This document shows positions 45,559 to 53,375 of a stretch of DNA of 64,000 nt, piece after piece. The notes beneath the pieces were generated by a model, which saw only the letters and a program-made list of their open reading frames with translations, did no database searches and was not told the DNA's origin. Location of the stretch: contig JBMHBY010000001.1 of NCBI GenBank assembly GCA_049890195.1, positions 51,092 to 115,091 on the forward strand, given 5' to 3'. Each line of letters opens with the position of its first letter. The first letter of the stretch is position 1. Made by a program: the position numbers and the translations under genes. This DNA is from JAYQKL01 sp049890195 (GTDB lineage: Bacteria; Pseudomonadota; Alphaproteobacteria; RS24).

Positions 45559-46358
45559 TGCTGCAGGAAGCTTTTGATTTTCGCGATGAATCCGGGGCAT
45601 TGTTCGCCATCATGAAGGATCTGCCCGATGCGGCGTTTGCCGTCCCGACCCAGTTCAAGGGCTGGACACTGACGGATGTCCTGCAGCATCTTCATGTCTG
45701 GAATGTTGCGGCCTATGAAAGCTATGCGGATGAGGCCAAATTTGACGCCTTCTTAAAGGCGGCCATCGGGGCGGTCTCAAGCGGCAGCCTGCGGCCGTTC
45801 GAGCGCGACTGGTTGGACAACCTCTCCGGTCGGGCGCTGTTGACGGCCTGGCATGATTTTTATGTCTCCATGGCGGACGCCTTTTCACAGGTGGATCCCA
45901 AAAAGCGTCTGAAATGGGCAGGGCCGGATATGAGTGCCCGTTCCTCCATCTCGGCCCGGCTGATGGAAACCTGGGCGCATGGGCAGGAAATCTTCGACCA
46001 TTTGGGGGTCGTCCGCACCAATCGTGACACCATCCGCTCGATTGCGGTTCTGGGGGTCAACACCTTCAACTGGACTTACAAAGTACGCGGAGAAACGCCG
46101 CCGGAGACGGTGCCTTATGTCAAGCTGACGTCGCCGTCCGGCGCCGATTGGGTGTTTGGCGACGACAACACCGGAGAGAGCATTGAAGGCGCCGCCGAGG
46201 ATTTTTGCATGGTGGTCACACAGGTACGCAACATTGCTGATGTTGATTTGACCTTGACCGGCGCGGTGGCCCAAGATTGGATGTCCAAGGCCCAGTGCTT
46301 TGCCGGCCCGCCGGAAACCCCTCCGGCACCCGGCACCCGCTTCACAATCAAACGCTGA
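45558..46358 (+). CDS. TIGR03084 family metal-binding protein
   Basis: 266 residues of the DinB-like/maleylpyruvate-isomerase-like superfamily. A first bundle begins with GWTLTDVLQHLHVWN (residues 35-49; His ligand) and a second ligand segment is ETWAHGQEIFDHLG (about 139-152), matching the three-His metal site of the fold. TIGR03084 genes are often found with AtuA-type genes, but no reaction is known. It is last of the operon by direct 1-base overlap with atuF. Confidence 0.87.
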   Translation: MLQEAFDFRDESGALFAIMKDLPDAAFAVPTQFKGWTLTDVLQHLHVWNVAAYESYADEAKFDAFLKAAIGAVSSGSLRPFERDWLDNLSGRALLTAWHDFYVSMADAFSQVDPKKRLKWAGPDMSARSSISARLMETWAHGQEIFDHLGVVRTNRDTIRSIAVLGVNTFNWTYKVRGETPPETVPYVKLTSPSGADWVFGDDNTGESIEGAAEDFCMVVTQVRNIADVDLTLTGAVAQDWMSKAQCFAGPPETPPAPGTRFTIKR

Positions 46359-46365
46359 GAAGCTT

Positions 46366-46860
46366 ATGCGGTCTGCCCTGACAAAAGTTTTGGTGTCCTT
46401 TGCCGTGTTGATGTGTCCGGCTCTGGCGCAGCCGGATTTCGAGTATGAGCCGAAATTCGATCCGCTGCCGCTGCCGCCGCTGGACGAGCCGATGCGGGAC
46501 AAGCCGTCCGGTCTGCTGGACGGCAAGGCTTTGGAATGTGTCTATCCGCTGGAGGACAGTTTTTATGTCCTGTCGCCGGCTTATTATTTGTTTCTTGAAG
46601 GTGGCTTTCAGCTGATTGATGAGCTGCCCAACAGACGGTTTGAACTGGTTGAAGGTGAAGTCAAAATCTATGACAGCACCATCCATCTGCTCTTTACAGC
46701 GGACCATAAATGGGCCGGTGACCGGGTGTTGAACCGGCGCAGCATGAAAATGATCCACCGCGACCGCGACTCCCGCCGCAAAGTCACGGGCCAGTGCAAA
46801 ATGCTGCCTGCGGATGACGTCATGGAGATTTTCGGCAGCCGCTATTTTAAGAAATTCTGA
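46366..46860 (+). CDS. Exported protein of unknown function
   Basis: 164 residues from ATG 46366 (GAGAAG site). Signal peptide MRSALTKVLVSFAVLMCPALA, cleaved before QPDFEYEP; then a proline-rich stretch (PLPLPPLDEP) and a compact beta-rich domain of about 110 residues with two cysteines (ECVYP, GQCKM) that could join. I recognise no family. It is 7 bp after the TIGR03084 gene, so it may be the last gene of the atu-like operon or a border gene of the polysaccharide cluster. Confidence 0.72.
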   Translation: MRSALTKVLVSFAVLMCPALAQPDFEYEPKFDPLPLPPLDEPMRDKPSGLLDGKALECVYPLEDSFYVLSPAYYLFLEGGFQLIDELPNRRFELVEGEVKIYDSTIHLLFTADHKWAGDRVLNRRSMKMIHRDRDSRRKVTGQCKMLPADDVMEIFGSRYFKKF

Positions 46861-46930
46861 ACAATTAAGGATGTTGAGGGTTTATTCCTTGCCGGAAAGT
46901 GGTTAGGTTGGCGACAAAAAGGGTTTGCAG

Positions 46931-48163
46931 ATGAACATCTCATCAAAACTGGATCGACTCCGGCCGTTTGCCGCCGTCTCTGCCGAGCGCATGGTCGTTG
47001 TATTGCTGCTGCTGAGTAGTCTGGTGATTGCGCTGGCGCCGAAGGGGCTGGCCGCTTTGGTTTTGCTGCTGGCCATTTGTGCCGCCGTCAATCTTTGGGC
47101 ACGGGGTGAAACATTCGAGCTGCCCTTCAACACGGCCACAATCAGTCTGTTTGCGCTGGTTGTCTGGGCGGGTGTGAGTGTCCTGTGGACACAGGACATG
47201 GCCGCTGCAGGCAGGAAGTTCGGGCAATTGTTCGGGTTTTTGCTGTGCTTACCCCCGCTTTGGCGGTTTGCCGTAACCAACCGGGTTTTTTCAAGTCGGG
47301 CGGTCCAGTTGGGCCTTTTGGCAGGTTTTCTGGTCAGTTGGGGGATTGCCGCTTCTGTTGTGTTCTTTCCCGCAGAGCTTGTGGAAGGGCTTGCGGCCTT
47401 AAACGGGATACTGCAAGAGCGGGGTTTTTCGCCGGTGCAGATGCAAAATCATATAACCGTCTCCAATCGGGCCTTGACGGTGCTTGTGCCGCTGACATTT
47501 GTTTTGTTTGCCTTTTTTTCCCAACATAAATGGATATATGCCCCGGTTTTGGTGATGGTTTTTTCGATTGCCCTCAATTCCGACAACCAATCCGCCCTGA
47601 TCGGTTTGATTTTGCCGACGGTCTTTATCGTGCTTGGCGGATTATGGCCCAAAATGTCGAGAAACCTCTTTGCCGCCGCGGTCTTGGTGGCTGCAGTGTT
47701 CATTGCCCCCCTGTCCGTCGTCAATTACAACACCAAACTGTCTTCGTCGGTGATGCCTGAGGCATTTGTCAAAAACGCCAGTGTCAATCAGCGGACCGAC
47801 CTTTACTATGCCTACACCATGGCCTGGGCGGAACGGCCCCTTATCGGTCATGGGCTGGACAGTTCGGCCAGTGTTGATTTTGGTGACAAGGCGTATAACC
47901 TTTGGCCGGATAAGACCTTCGTCCATCATCCGCATAACTTTTTTCTGCAAGTGCTTTATGAATTGGGTCTGCCAGGCTTGATTTGCATCGTGGTGATTGT
48001 GCTGCATTTTGGTCGCCGTCTTGAGATGCTGCCTGTGACCCTTTCGGTCTTCGGTATCAGTTTTTTCGCTTATAATTTGTGGCAAAGCTGGTTGCTCAGC
48101 ACGTTTGGTCTGATTTTCTTTCTGTGTGCAGCGCTATTGCCTGCCCGACCAAAAACCTCCTGA
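46931..48163 (+). CDS. O-antigen ligase/polymerase (WaaL/Wzy-like) membrane protein
   Basis: 410 residues with about ten to twelve helices. A large external loop before the last helices has the typical RTDLYYAYTMAWAERPLIGHGLDSS and HHPHNFFLQVLYELGLPGL segments; the H-x3-F-x6-E-x-G pattern is the hallmark of the Wzy_C/O-antigen ligase family. It works at the outer face of the inner membrane on lipid-linked sugars. A second, poorly conserved polymerase-like protein is at 55887, so one may be ligase and the other polymerase. Confidence 0.86.
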   Translation: MNISSKLDRLRPFAAVSAERMVVVLLLLSSLVIALAPKGLAALVLLLAICAAVNLWARGETFELPFNTATISLFALVVWAGVSVLWTQDMAAAGRKFGQLFGFLLCLPPLWRFAVTNRVFSSRAVQLGLLAGFLVSWGIAASVVFFPAELVEGLAALNGILQERGFSPVQMQNHITVSNRALTVLVPLTFVLFAFFSQHKWIYAPVLVMVFSIALNSDNQSALIGLILPTVFIVLGGLWPKMSRNLFAAAVLVAAVFIAPLSVVNYNTKLSSSVMPEAFVKNASVNQRTDLYYAYTMAWAERPLIGHGLDSSASVDFGDKAYNLWPDKTFVHHPHNFFLQVLYELGLPGLICIVVIVLHFGRRLEMLPVTLSVFGISFFAYNLWQSWLLSTFGLIFFLCAALLPARPKTS

Positions 48164-48201
48164 ACGTCAAAAAACCGTCACAATTCCGGGCTTGAATTGC
48201 A

Positions 48202-48231
48202 TTGACCCCCTTTGAAAAGGGTGTTTATTTA
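48202..48231 (+). promoter_or_regulatory. Candidate promoter of the polysaccharide operon
   Basis: TTGACC (48202-48207), 18-bp spacer, TATTTA (48226-48231). It lies directly before a perfect palindrome and 117 bp ahead of the MarR-type gene. Confidence 0.45.
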
Positions 48232-48244
48232 TAGGCAATTATGC

Positions 48245-48259
48245 GTTCAATGATTGAAC
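48245..48259. promoter_or_regulatory. Perfect 15-bp palindrome, probable MarR-type operator
   Basis: GTTCAAT-G-ATTGAAC, seven-base arms around one base, about 13 bp after the candidate -10 and 88 bp before the MarR-type gene. Size and symmetry suit a winged-helix dimer, so the adjacent regulator could control its own operon here. Confidence 0.5.
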
Positions 48260-48347
48260 ACTCATGCATTGTCCCCTGTGGCCGGCAAACTCAGTTTGAG
48301 CTGCAGTGCGGTAGCTGTGGACCCTCTGATGCGCAAGGCTGTGTGGC

Positions 48348-48698
48348 ATGAAGCGTGGGCCGGTGCAAACGGAGCAGTTTCCGGAACGGGAGTTTGAGGT
48401 TTTGCGGGCCTTGGAGGCCAATCCGGAACTTTCGCAACGCCAACTGGCGAAAACCATCGGGGTCAGTGTGGGGAGCATCAATTACTGTATGAAAGCGCTG
48501 GTTGAGAAAGGCTTTGTCAAAATCGGGAACTTTGTGTCAAATCCCAAAAAATCAGGTTATTTTTACCTGTTGACGCCAAAAGGTGTGCGGGAAAAGTCAA
48601 AACTGACCCTGGCTTTTTTGGATAGAAAGCAAAATGAATATGTCAGATTACAATCGGAAATCAAACAGTTGCAGGATGAGCTGAATGGCAAAGGATAG
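48348..48698 (+). CDS. EPS-associated MarR-type transcriptional regulator
   Basis: 116 residues: winged helix-turn-helix (REFEVLRALEANPELSQRQLAKTIGVSVGSINYCMKAL, about 14-51), wing (GYFYLLTPKGV) and a C-terminal coiled coil (KQNEYVRLQSEIKQLQDELNG) for dimerisation. It matches the small MarR-like proteins found only at the head of exopolysaccharide loci. A weak start site precedes the ATG. The end overlaps the NusG-like gene by 14 bases, giving coupled regulator and antiterminator. Confidence 0.88.
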   Translation: MKRGPVQTEQFPEREFEVLRALEANPELSQRQLAKTIGVSVGSINYCMKALVEKGFVKIGNFVSNPKKSGYFYLLTPKGVREKSKLTLAFLDRKQNEYVRLQSEIKQLQDELNGKG

Positions 48699-49209
48699 TC
48701 TTTCCTTCGCCACGGATTGTTGGTATCTCGCGCAGCTCAAGCCCAATGGTTTCAGCAAGGCGCGGCTCAATCTGCGGCGGCAGAATTTTGAAACCTTCAT
48801 GCCGCTTTGCCGCGTTACGACCCGACACGCCCAAAAGTTCAAGGAAACGCTCAAGCCCATATTTCCCGGCTACCTTTTTGTCCGGTTCGGGGCGGACCGC
48901 TCCGATTGGCGCAAAATCAACTCCACGCTCGGCGTGGCACGGCTGATCAGCTTTGAATCCTCCAAGCCGGCTTTTGTTCCTGAAAAGCTGATTGCAGGTC
49001 TGAAGGCGCGATGTGACGCAGAAGGGCGTCTTCAGCCTCCGGGTAATCTGGAAATCGGTGAAAGGGTGAGATTGGTCTCAGGCCCTTTTGCCGGCTTTGT
49101 CGGGGAAATTGAGACCTTAATCGGCGATGACAGGGTCACAATGCTTTATCATTTCCTTGGGCAGAACAGTCATATTGATGTTTCTCAAAAACATTTAGAG
49201 CGGCTATAA
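48685..49209 (+). CDS. NusG/RfaH-like transcription antiterminator
   Basis: 174 residues. N-terminal NGN domain (CWYLAQLKPNGFSKARLNL start; ETFMPL; IFPGYLFVRF near 60) and C-terminal KOW-like domain (GERVRLVSGPFAGFVGEIETL near 122-143). Specialised NusG paralogues of this kind help RNA polymerase read through long polysaccharide operons. It is placed first, before ugd, so this operon is the likely target. No ops-like element was recognised by eye. Confidence 0.9.
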   Translation: MAKDSLSFATDCWYLAQLKPNGFSKARLNLRRQNFETFMPLCRVTTRHAQKFKETLKPIFPGYLFVRFGADRSDWRKINSTLGVARLISFESSKPAFVPEKLIAGLKARCDAEGRLQPPGNLEIGERVRLVSGPFAGFVGEIETLIGDDRVTMLYHFLGQNSHIDVSQKHLERL

Positions 49210-49246
49210 GTGCACCAAAAGTCTCTATGAGAAGTGAGAAAACAAA

Positions 49247-50425
49247 ATGAGTGAACGTGCCAAAATTACTGTCGTCGGCACCGGCTATGTTGGGATGTCA
49301 ATGGCGGTGTTGCTCGCGGGGCAAAATGACGTGACGGCATTGGATATTGATGCGGACCGTGTGGCGCTGATCAATCAGGGCAAATCGACTGTGGTCGATG
49401 CCGAAATAGAGCAGTATTTGTCAGAAAAAAATCTCTCCCTCACGGCGACGCTGGATAAAGTGGAAGCCTACAAGGAGCCGGCTTTTGTGGTAGTTGCCAC
49501 GCCGACAGATTATGACCCCGAAACCAATTATTTCGACACAAGCTCGGTGGAAGCAGTCATCGGTGATGTGTTGGCACACACGCAAACGGCGATGATTGTG
49601 ATCAAGTCAACCGTGCCCGTGGGTTTCACCAAATCCATGAAGGATAAATTCAAAACGGAACGCATAATTTTCTCGCCGGAATTTTTACGCGAAGGCCGCG
49701 CATTGTATGACAATCTTCACCCGTCGCGGATCATTATGGGCAGCGATCTTGAGCAGGCGCACATATTTGCCGGGCTGTTGCGGCAGGCGGCGGAAAAGGA
49801 GGAGGTGGAGACGCTGTTCATGCGTTCGACCGAGGCCGAGGCGGTCAAACTTTTCGCCAATACTTATCTCGCCATGCGTGTCTCATTTTTCAATGAACTG
49901 GACAGCTATTCACTGGCGCAAGGCCTTGATGCGCGCTCGATTATTGCCGGTGTGTCGCTTGATGCGCGTATTGGTGATCATTACAACAATCCGAGTTTCG
50001 GCTATGGCGGGTATTGTCTGCCAAAGGATACGAAGCAATTACTGGCCAATTATGAACATGTGCCGCAAAACCTCATCCAGGCGATCGTTCAGTCCAACAC
50101 GACACGCAAAGATTTCATTGCCGACCAAATCATCGCCAAGCAGCCGCAAACGGTCGGCATTTACCGCCTTGCCATGAAGGCGGGGTCGGATAATTTCCGC
50201 TCCTCCGCCGTGCAGGGTGTGATGAAACGTATCAAGTCCAAAGGCATTGAGGTCATTGTTTACGAGCCACTGTTGGATGAAGAACTGTTTTTCAACTCGG
50301 AAGTGACGGATGATTTGGGGGGCTTCAAAAGCCGCTGTGATGTCATCATCGCCAACCGCAAGGTGGATGAATTGGACGATGTAAGTGACAAAGTTTTCAC
50401 ACGGGATTTGTTCGGCAGTGACTAA
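49247..50425 (+). CDS. ugd: UDP-glucose 6-dehydrogenase
   Basis: 392 residues, the short enterobacterial Ugd type. NAD fold VVGTGYVGMSMAVLLA at the start, STVPVGFT near 121, FSPEFLREGRALYDNLHPSR near 145 and the catalytic Cys257 in GYGGYCLPKD. It makes UDP-glucuronate from UDP-glucose. It is not of the longer WbpA (UDP-GlcNAc) type, though the following WbpB/D/E genes would need UDP-GlcNAc-uronate. Its last eight bases overlap the manC start. Confidence 0.92.
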   Translation: MSERAKITVVGTGYVGMSMAVLLAGQNDVTALDIDADRVALINQGKSTVVDAEIEQYLSEKNLSLTATLDKVEAYKEPAFVVVATPTDYDPETNYFDTSSVEAVIGDVLAHTQTAMIVIKSTVPVGFTKSMKDKFKTERIIFSPEFLREGRALYDNLHPSRIIMGSDLEQAHIFAGLLRQAAEKEEVETLFMRSTEAEAVKLFANTYLAMRVSFFNELDSYSLAQGLDARSIIAGVSLDARIGDHYNNPSFGYGGYCLPKDTKQLLANYEHVPQNLIQAIVQSNTTRKDFIADQIIAKQPQTVGIYRLAMKAGSDNFRSSAVQGVMKRIKSKGIEVIVYEPLLDEELFFNSEVTDDLGGFKSRCDVIIANRKVDELDDVSDKVFTRDLFGSD

Positions 50426-51845
50426 AATTATTCCCATCATACTCTCCGGTGGCGCAGGCGCACGCCTGTGGCCTGTCTCGCGGCGGCTGCACCCCAAGCC
50501 GTTCATGGAGGTGGCAGGCAAGCCGCTTTTGGCACACGCGCTGGAGCGTGCGGCGCTGATATCTGATGAGGCGCTGATTGTCACCAATCAGGATCACTAT
50601 TTCCTGACCGAAAACCTTCTCAAGGAGATGCAGGCGGCACCGAAGGTCTCTTATCTGCTTGAGCCGAAGGGCCGCAACACGGCCCCGGCCATTGCGCTTG
50701 CCGTCCGGCACATCCAAAAGGCTTACGGTGACGATGCCGTCTGTCTGGTGTTGGCGGCCGATCATTTGATTACCGATGATGCGGCGTTTAAAACCGCGGT
50801 GGCCCAGGCAAGCGGACAAGCTGAGGCCGGCAATCTGGTCGTTTTCGGCATTCGCCCAACTGCACCGGAAACCGGCTATGGCTATCTTGAGGCGGCGGCG
50901 CCTGACAATGCGCCTCAGCCTTTGCAAAGCTTTGTTGAAAAGCCCGACCGCAAAACGGCGGAACACTATCTCGCTGAGGGGCGTTATTATTGGAACTCCG
51001 GCATGTTCTGTTTCACCGCCGGCGTGATGGCGGAAAATATGGCGGCACATGCAGGTGATGTGTGGGCGGCGTCCGAAGTTGCTTTTGCCAATGCGCAAGA
51101 AGAGGGTGACGCCATCCGCTTTGATGAAACGCGTTTCATGGCCCAGCCTGATATTTCCATCGATTATGCGGTCATGGAAAAGGCCGACAAAATCGCCATG
51201 GTGCCGGCCGGTTTCGGTTGGTCGGATGTGGGCAGCTGGGACGCCGTGGCCGGTGCGCAGGAAAGTGATGCAAGCGGCAACAGCGCGGCGGGCAGTGATC
51301 AAGTGCATTTCATCGGGGCGCACAACACGCATGTCGAAAGCACCAGTCACACCGAAAAAGCGATTGCGGCCATCGGGGTTGATGGTCTGGTGATCATCAA
51401 CACACCTGATGCGCTGCTGGTGGCTGACCGCGCCAAGGCGCAGGATGTGAAACTCGTGGTTGAGGCGTTGAAGGCCGGCGCGGATGCAGAACTGACCGAA
51501 TTGCCCGCCACCGTCCATCGCCCCTGGGGGACCTATGCCACACTGAAGCAGGAGGACGGCTATCAGGTGAAACGCATCACGGTGGCACCGGGGCAGAGGC
51601 TGAGCCTGCAATACCATCATAAACGTGCGGAACATTGGGTGGTGACGCAAGGGAAGGCCATGGTGCAGATCGGGGAAGAGGAATTTATCACCGGCCCCGG
51701 CGAATATCGCTATATTCCGCTGGGCGAAAAACACCGGCTGACGAATATTGGCGAAAGTGACATGGTGCTGATCGAGGTTCAGGTTGGTGACTATCTTGGT
51801 GAAGACGATATCGTGCGGCTGGACGATGTTTATGGGCGAGTTTAG
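50418..51845 (+). CDS. manC: Mannose-1-phosphate guanylyltransferase / mannose-6-phosphate isomerase
   Basis: 475 residues starting at GTG 50418, overlapping the ugd stop (GTGACTAA). Nucleotidyl-transferase domain with LSGGAGARLWPVSR (10-23), FVEKPD near 174 and GFGWSDVGSWDA near 267, then a linker and a C-terminal cupin isomerase domain (HRPWGTYATL, QYHHKRAEHWVV). It makes GDP-mannose, the precursor of mannose, fucose, rhamnose or perosamine units. No GDP-mannose-modifying gene is present in this window, so mannose itself or a later gene must use it. Confidence 0.94.
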   Translation: MTKIIPIILSGGAGARLWPVSRRLHPKPFMEVAGKPLLAHALERAALISDEALIVTNQDHYFLTENLLKEMQAAPKVSYLLEPKGRNTAPAIALAVRHIQKAYGDDAVCLVLAADHLITDDAAFKTAVAQASGQAEAGNLVVFGIRPTAPETGYGYLEAAAPDNAPQPLQSFVEKPDRKTAEHYLAEGRYYWNSGMFCFTAGVMAENMAAHAGDVWAASEVAFANAQEEGDAIRFDETRFMAQPDISIDYAVMEKADKIAMVPAGFGWSDVGSWDAVAGAQESDASGNSAAGSDQVHFIGAHNTHVESTSHTEKAIAAIGVDGLVIINTPDALLVADRAKAQDVKLVVEALKAGADAELTELPATVHRPWGTYATLKQEDGYQVKRITVAPGQRLSLQYHHKRAEHWVVTQGKAMVQIGEEEFITGPGEYRYIPLGEKHRLTNIGESDMVLIEVQVGDYLGEDDIVRLDDVYGRV

Positions 51846-51857
51846 GAAGGTTAATTT

Positions 51858-52916
51858 ATGTTGAAATTTGCAATTTTGGGGTGTGGAAAAATTGCCAAAC
51901 GTCACTCCGATTTACTGGGTGAAAAACAGATTAAGGGGGCTGAGCTGGTTGCCGTCGCTGACCGGCAGTTCGACCGGGCCAAGGCGATTGCAGAGGCCAA
52001 AAATGTCGCTGCCTATAATGACATGCATGACATGATGGCAAAAGAAAAGCCGGACGTGGTCACCGTGCTGACCGCAAGCGGATCGCATGCCCAACATGTT
52101 GTCGAGCTGGCCCCCTATGGTGCTGATATTGTGGTCGAAAAGCCCATGGCGTTGACGTTGGAAGATGCCGATAAGATGATCGAAGTCTGTGACCGGCATG
52201 GTGTGCGTCTGTTTGTGGTGAAGCAAAACCGCTTCAATGTGCCGGTTGTTCAGCTCCGCAAAGCCCTTGATGCAGGTCGGTTCGGTAAATTGGTGCTCGG
52301 CACTGTCCGCGTACGCTGGTGCCGCCCTCAATCCTATTATGATCAAGACAGCTGGCGCGGCACTTGGGCCCATGATGGCGGTGTTTTGACCAATCAAGCC
52401 AGCCATCATATTGATTTGCTGGAATGGATGATGGGCGATGTCGAGAGCGTTTTCGCCAAAAGCATAACGGCGCTTGTCGATATTGAGGCTGAAGATACGG
52501 CGATTGTGACAATAAAATTCAAAAACGGAGCGCTGGGCATCATTGAAGCGACCACGGCCGCCCGCCCGAAAGACCTTGAAGGGTCCCTCTCGGTTCTTGG
52601 GGAGACCGGTTCAGTGGAGATTGGCGGTTTTGCTGCTAATGAATTGAAAACATGGAATTTCTCAGAGCCCTTGCCGGATGATGAGGAGGTGTTTGAAAAG
52701 TTCTCGGTCAACCCGCCAAACGATTACGGCTTTGGTCATCAGGAATATTATCAGCATGTGGTTGATTGCATCAACGACCAGAAGCAGGCGCTGGTGGACG
52801 GCCTGCAGGGGCGTAAGAGTCTGGAATTAATCAACGCGATCTATGAGTCCATCGAGACCGGGCAAGAGGTGTTTTTGCGTTTCAATCCAAAGAACTCCCG
52901 TTTGGGGAAATTATAG
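51858..52916 (+). CDS. wbpB: Gfo/Idh/MocA dehydrogenase, WbpB-like
   Basis: 352 residues. NAD fold FAILGCGKIAKRHSDLL at the start, VVEKPMALT near 93 (EKP motif) and a beta-sheet C-domain ending in a GY-x-H-x2-YY-x-H-like block GFGHQEYYQHVVDCI. In the WbpB-E-D route this enzyme oxidises the 3-OH of UDP-GlcNAc-uronate with 2-oxoglutarate recycling the NADH. The order wbpB-wbpD-wbpE here matches that pathway. Identity as WbpB is from context plus family; other sugar 3-dehydrogenases look alike. Confidence 0.86.
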   Translation: MLKFAILGCGKIAKRHSDLLGEKQIKGAELVAVADRQFDRAKAIAEAKNVAAYNDMHDMMAKEKPDVVTVLTASGSHAQHVVELAPYGADIVVEKPMALTLEDADKMIEVCDRHGVRLFVVKQNRFNVPVVQLRKALDAGRFGKLVLGTVRVRWCRPQSYYDQDSWRGTWAHDGGVLTNQASHHIDLLEWMMGDVESVFAKSITALVDIEAEDTAIVTIKFKNGALGIIEATTAARPKDLEGSLSVLGETGSVEIGGFAANELKTWNFSEPLPDDEEVFEKFSVNPPNDYGFGHQEYYQHVVDCINDQKQALVDGLQGRKSLELINAIYESIETGQEVFLRFNPKNSRLGKL

Positions 52917-52919
52917 ATA

Positions 52920-53369
52920 ATGAAAAAAATTACAGCATCCATTCGTGACGTCACTTGCGGTGATGGTGTGACGGTGATCGAACCGTCCAACCTTTATGAG
53001 TGCCATTTGGCGGACAATGTTTTCGTTGGGCCATTTGTTGAAATCCAAAAAGGGGTGACGGTCGGCGCGCGCACCAAAGTGCAATCACACAGTTTTGTTT
53101 GTGAGCTTGTGTCGATCGGTGAAGATTGTTTCATTGGCCATGGCGTGATATTCATCAATGACACGTTTTCTGACGGCGGTCCTGCCGGCGGCGATGCAAA
53201 CAAATGGAAGTCCACCAGAATTGGCAACCATGTCTCGTTGGGCAGCAATGCGACCATTATGCCGGTCGATATTTGCGATCATGTTGTCATTGGCGCAGGT
53301 TCAGTGGTGACGAAAGACATCACTGAACCCGGTATTTATGCCGGCAATCCATGCCGTAAATTGAGGTAG
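52920..53369 (+). CDS. wbpD: Hexapeptide-repeat N-acetyltransferase, WbpD-like
   Basis: 149 residues of left-handed beta-helix repeats (VFVGPFVEIQKGVTVGARTK; VSIGEDCFIGHGVIF; VSLGSNATIMP; VVIGAGSVVTKD). The catalytic His of the family is likely in SHSFVCE or GHGVIF. With WbpB and WbpE on either side it should acetylate the 3-amino group of a UDP-diamino-uronate. It begins three bases after the wbpB stop and is shorter than WbpD of Pseudomonas. Confidence 0.85.
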   Translation: MKKITASIRDVTCGDGVTVIEPSNLYECHLADNVFVGPFVEIQKGVTVGARTKVQSHSFVCELVSIGEDCFIGHGVIFINDTFSDGGPAGGDANKWKSTRIGNHVSLGSNATIMPVDICDHVVIGAGSVVTKDITEPGIYAGNPCRKLR

Positions 53370-53375
53370 TTGATT

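Noticed and set aside
50397..51905. Open frame of 502 codons on the minus strand opposite manC
   Set aside because: It lies wholly opposite a clear manC, has no ribosome site or domain signs, and its residue make-up (rich in His and Arg) is that of a shadow of GC-rich codons.
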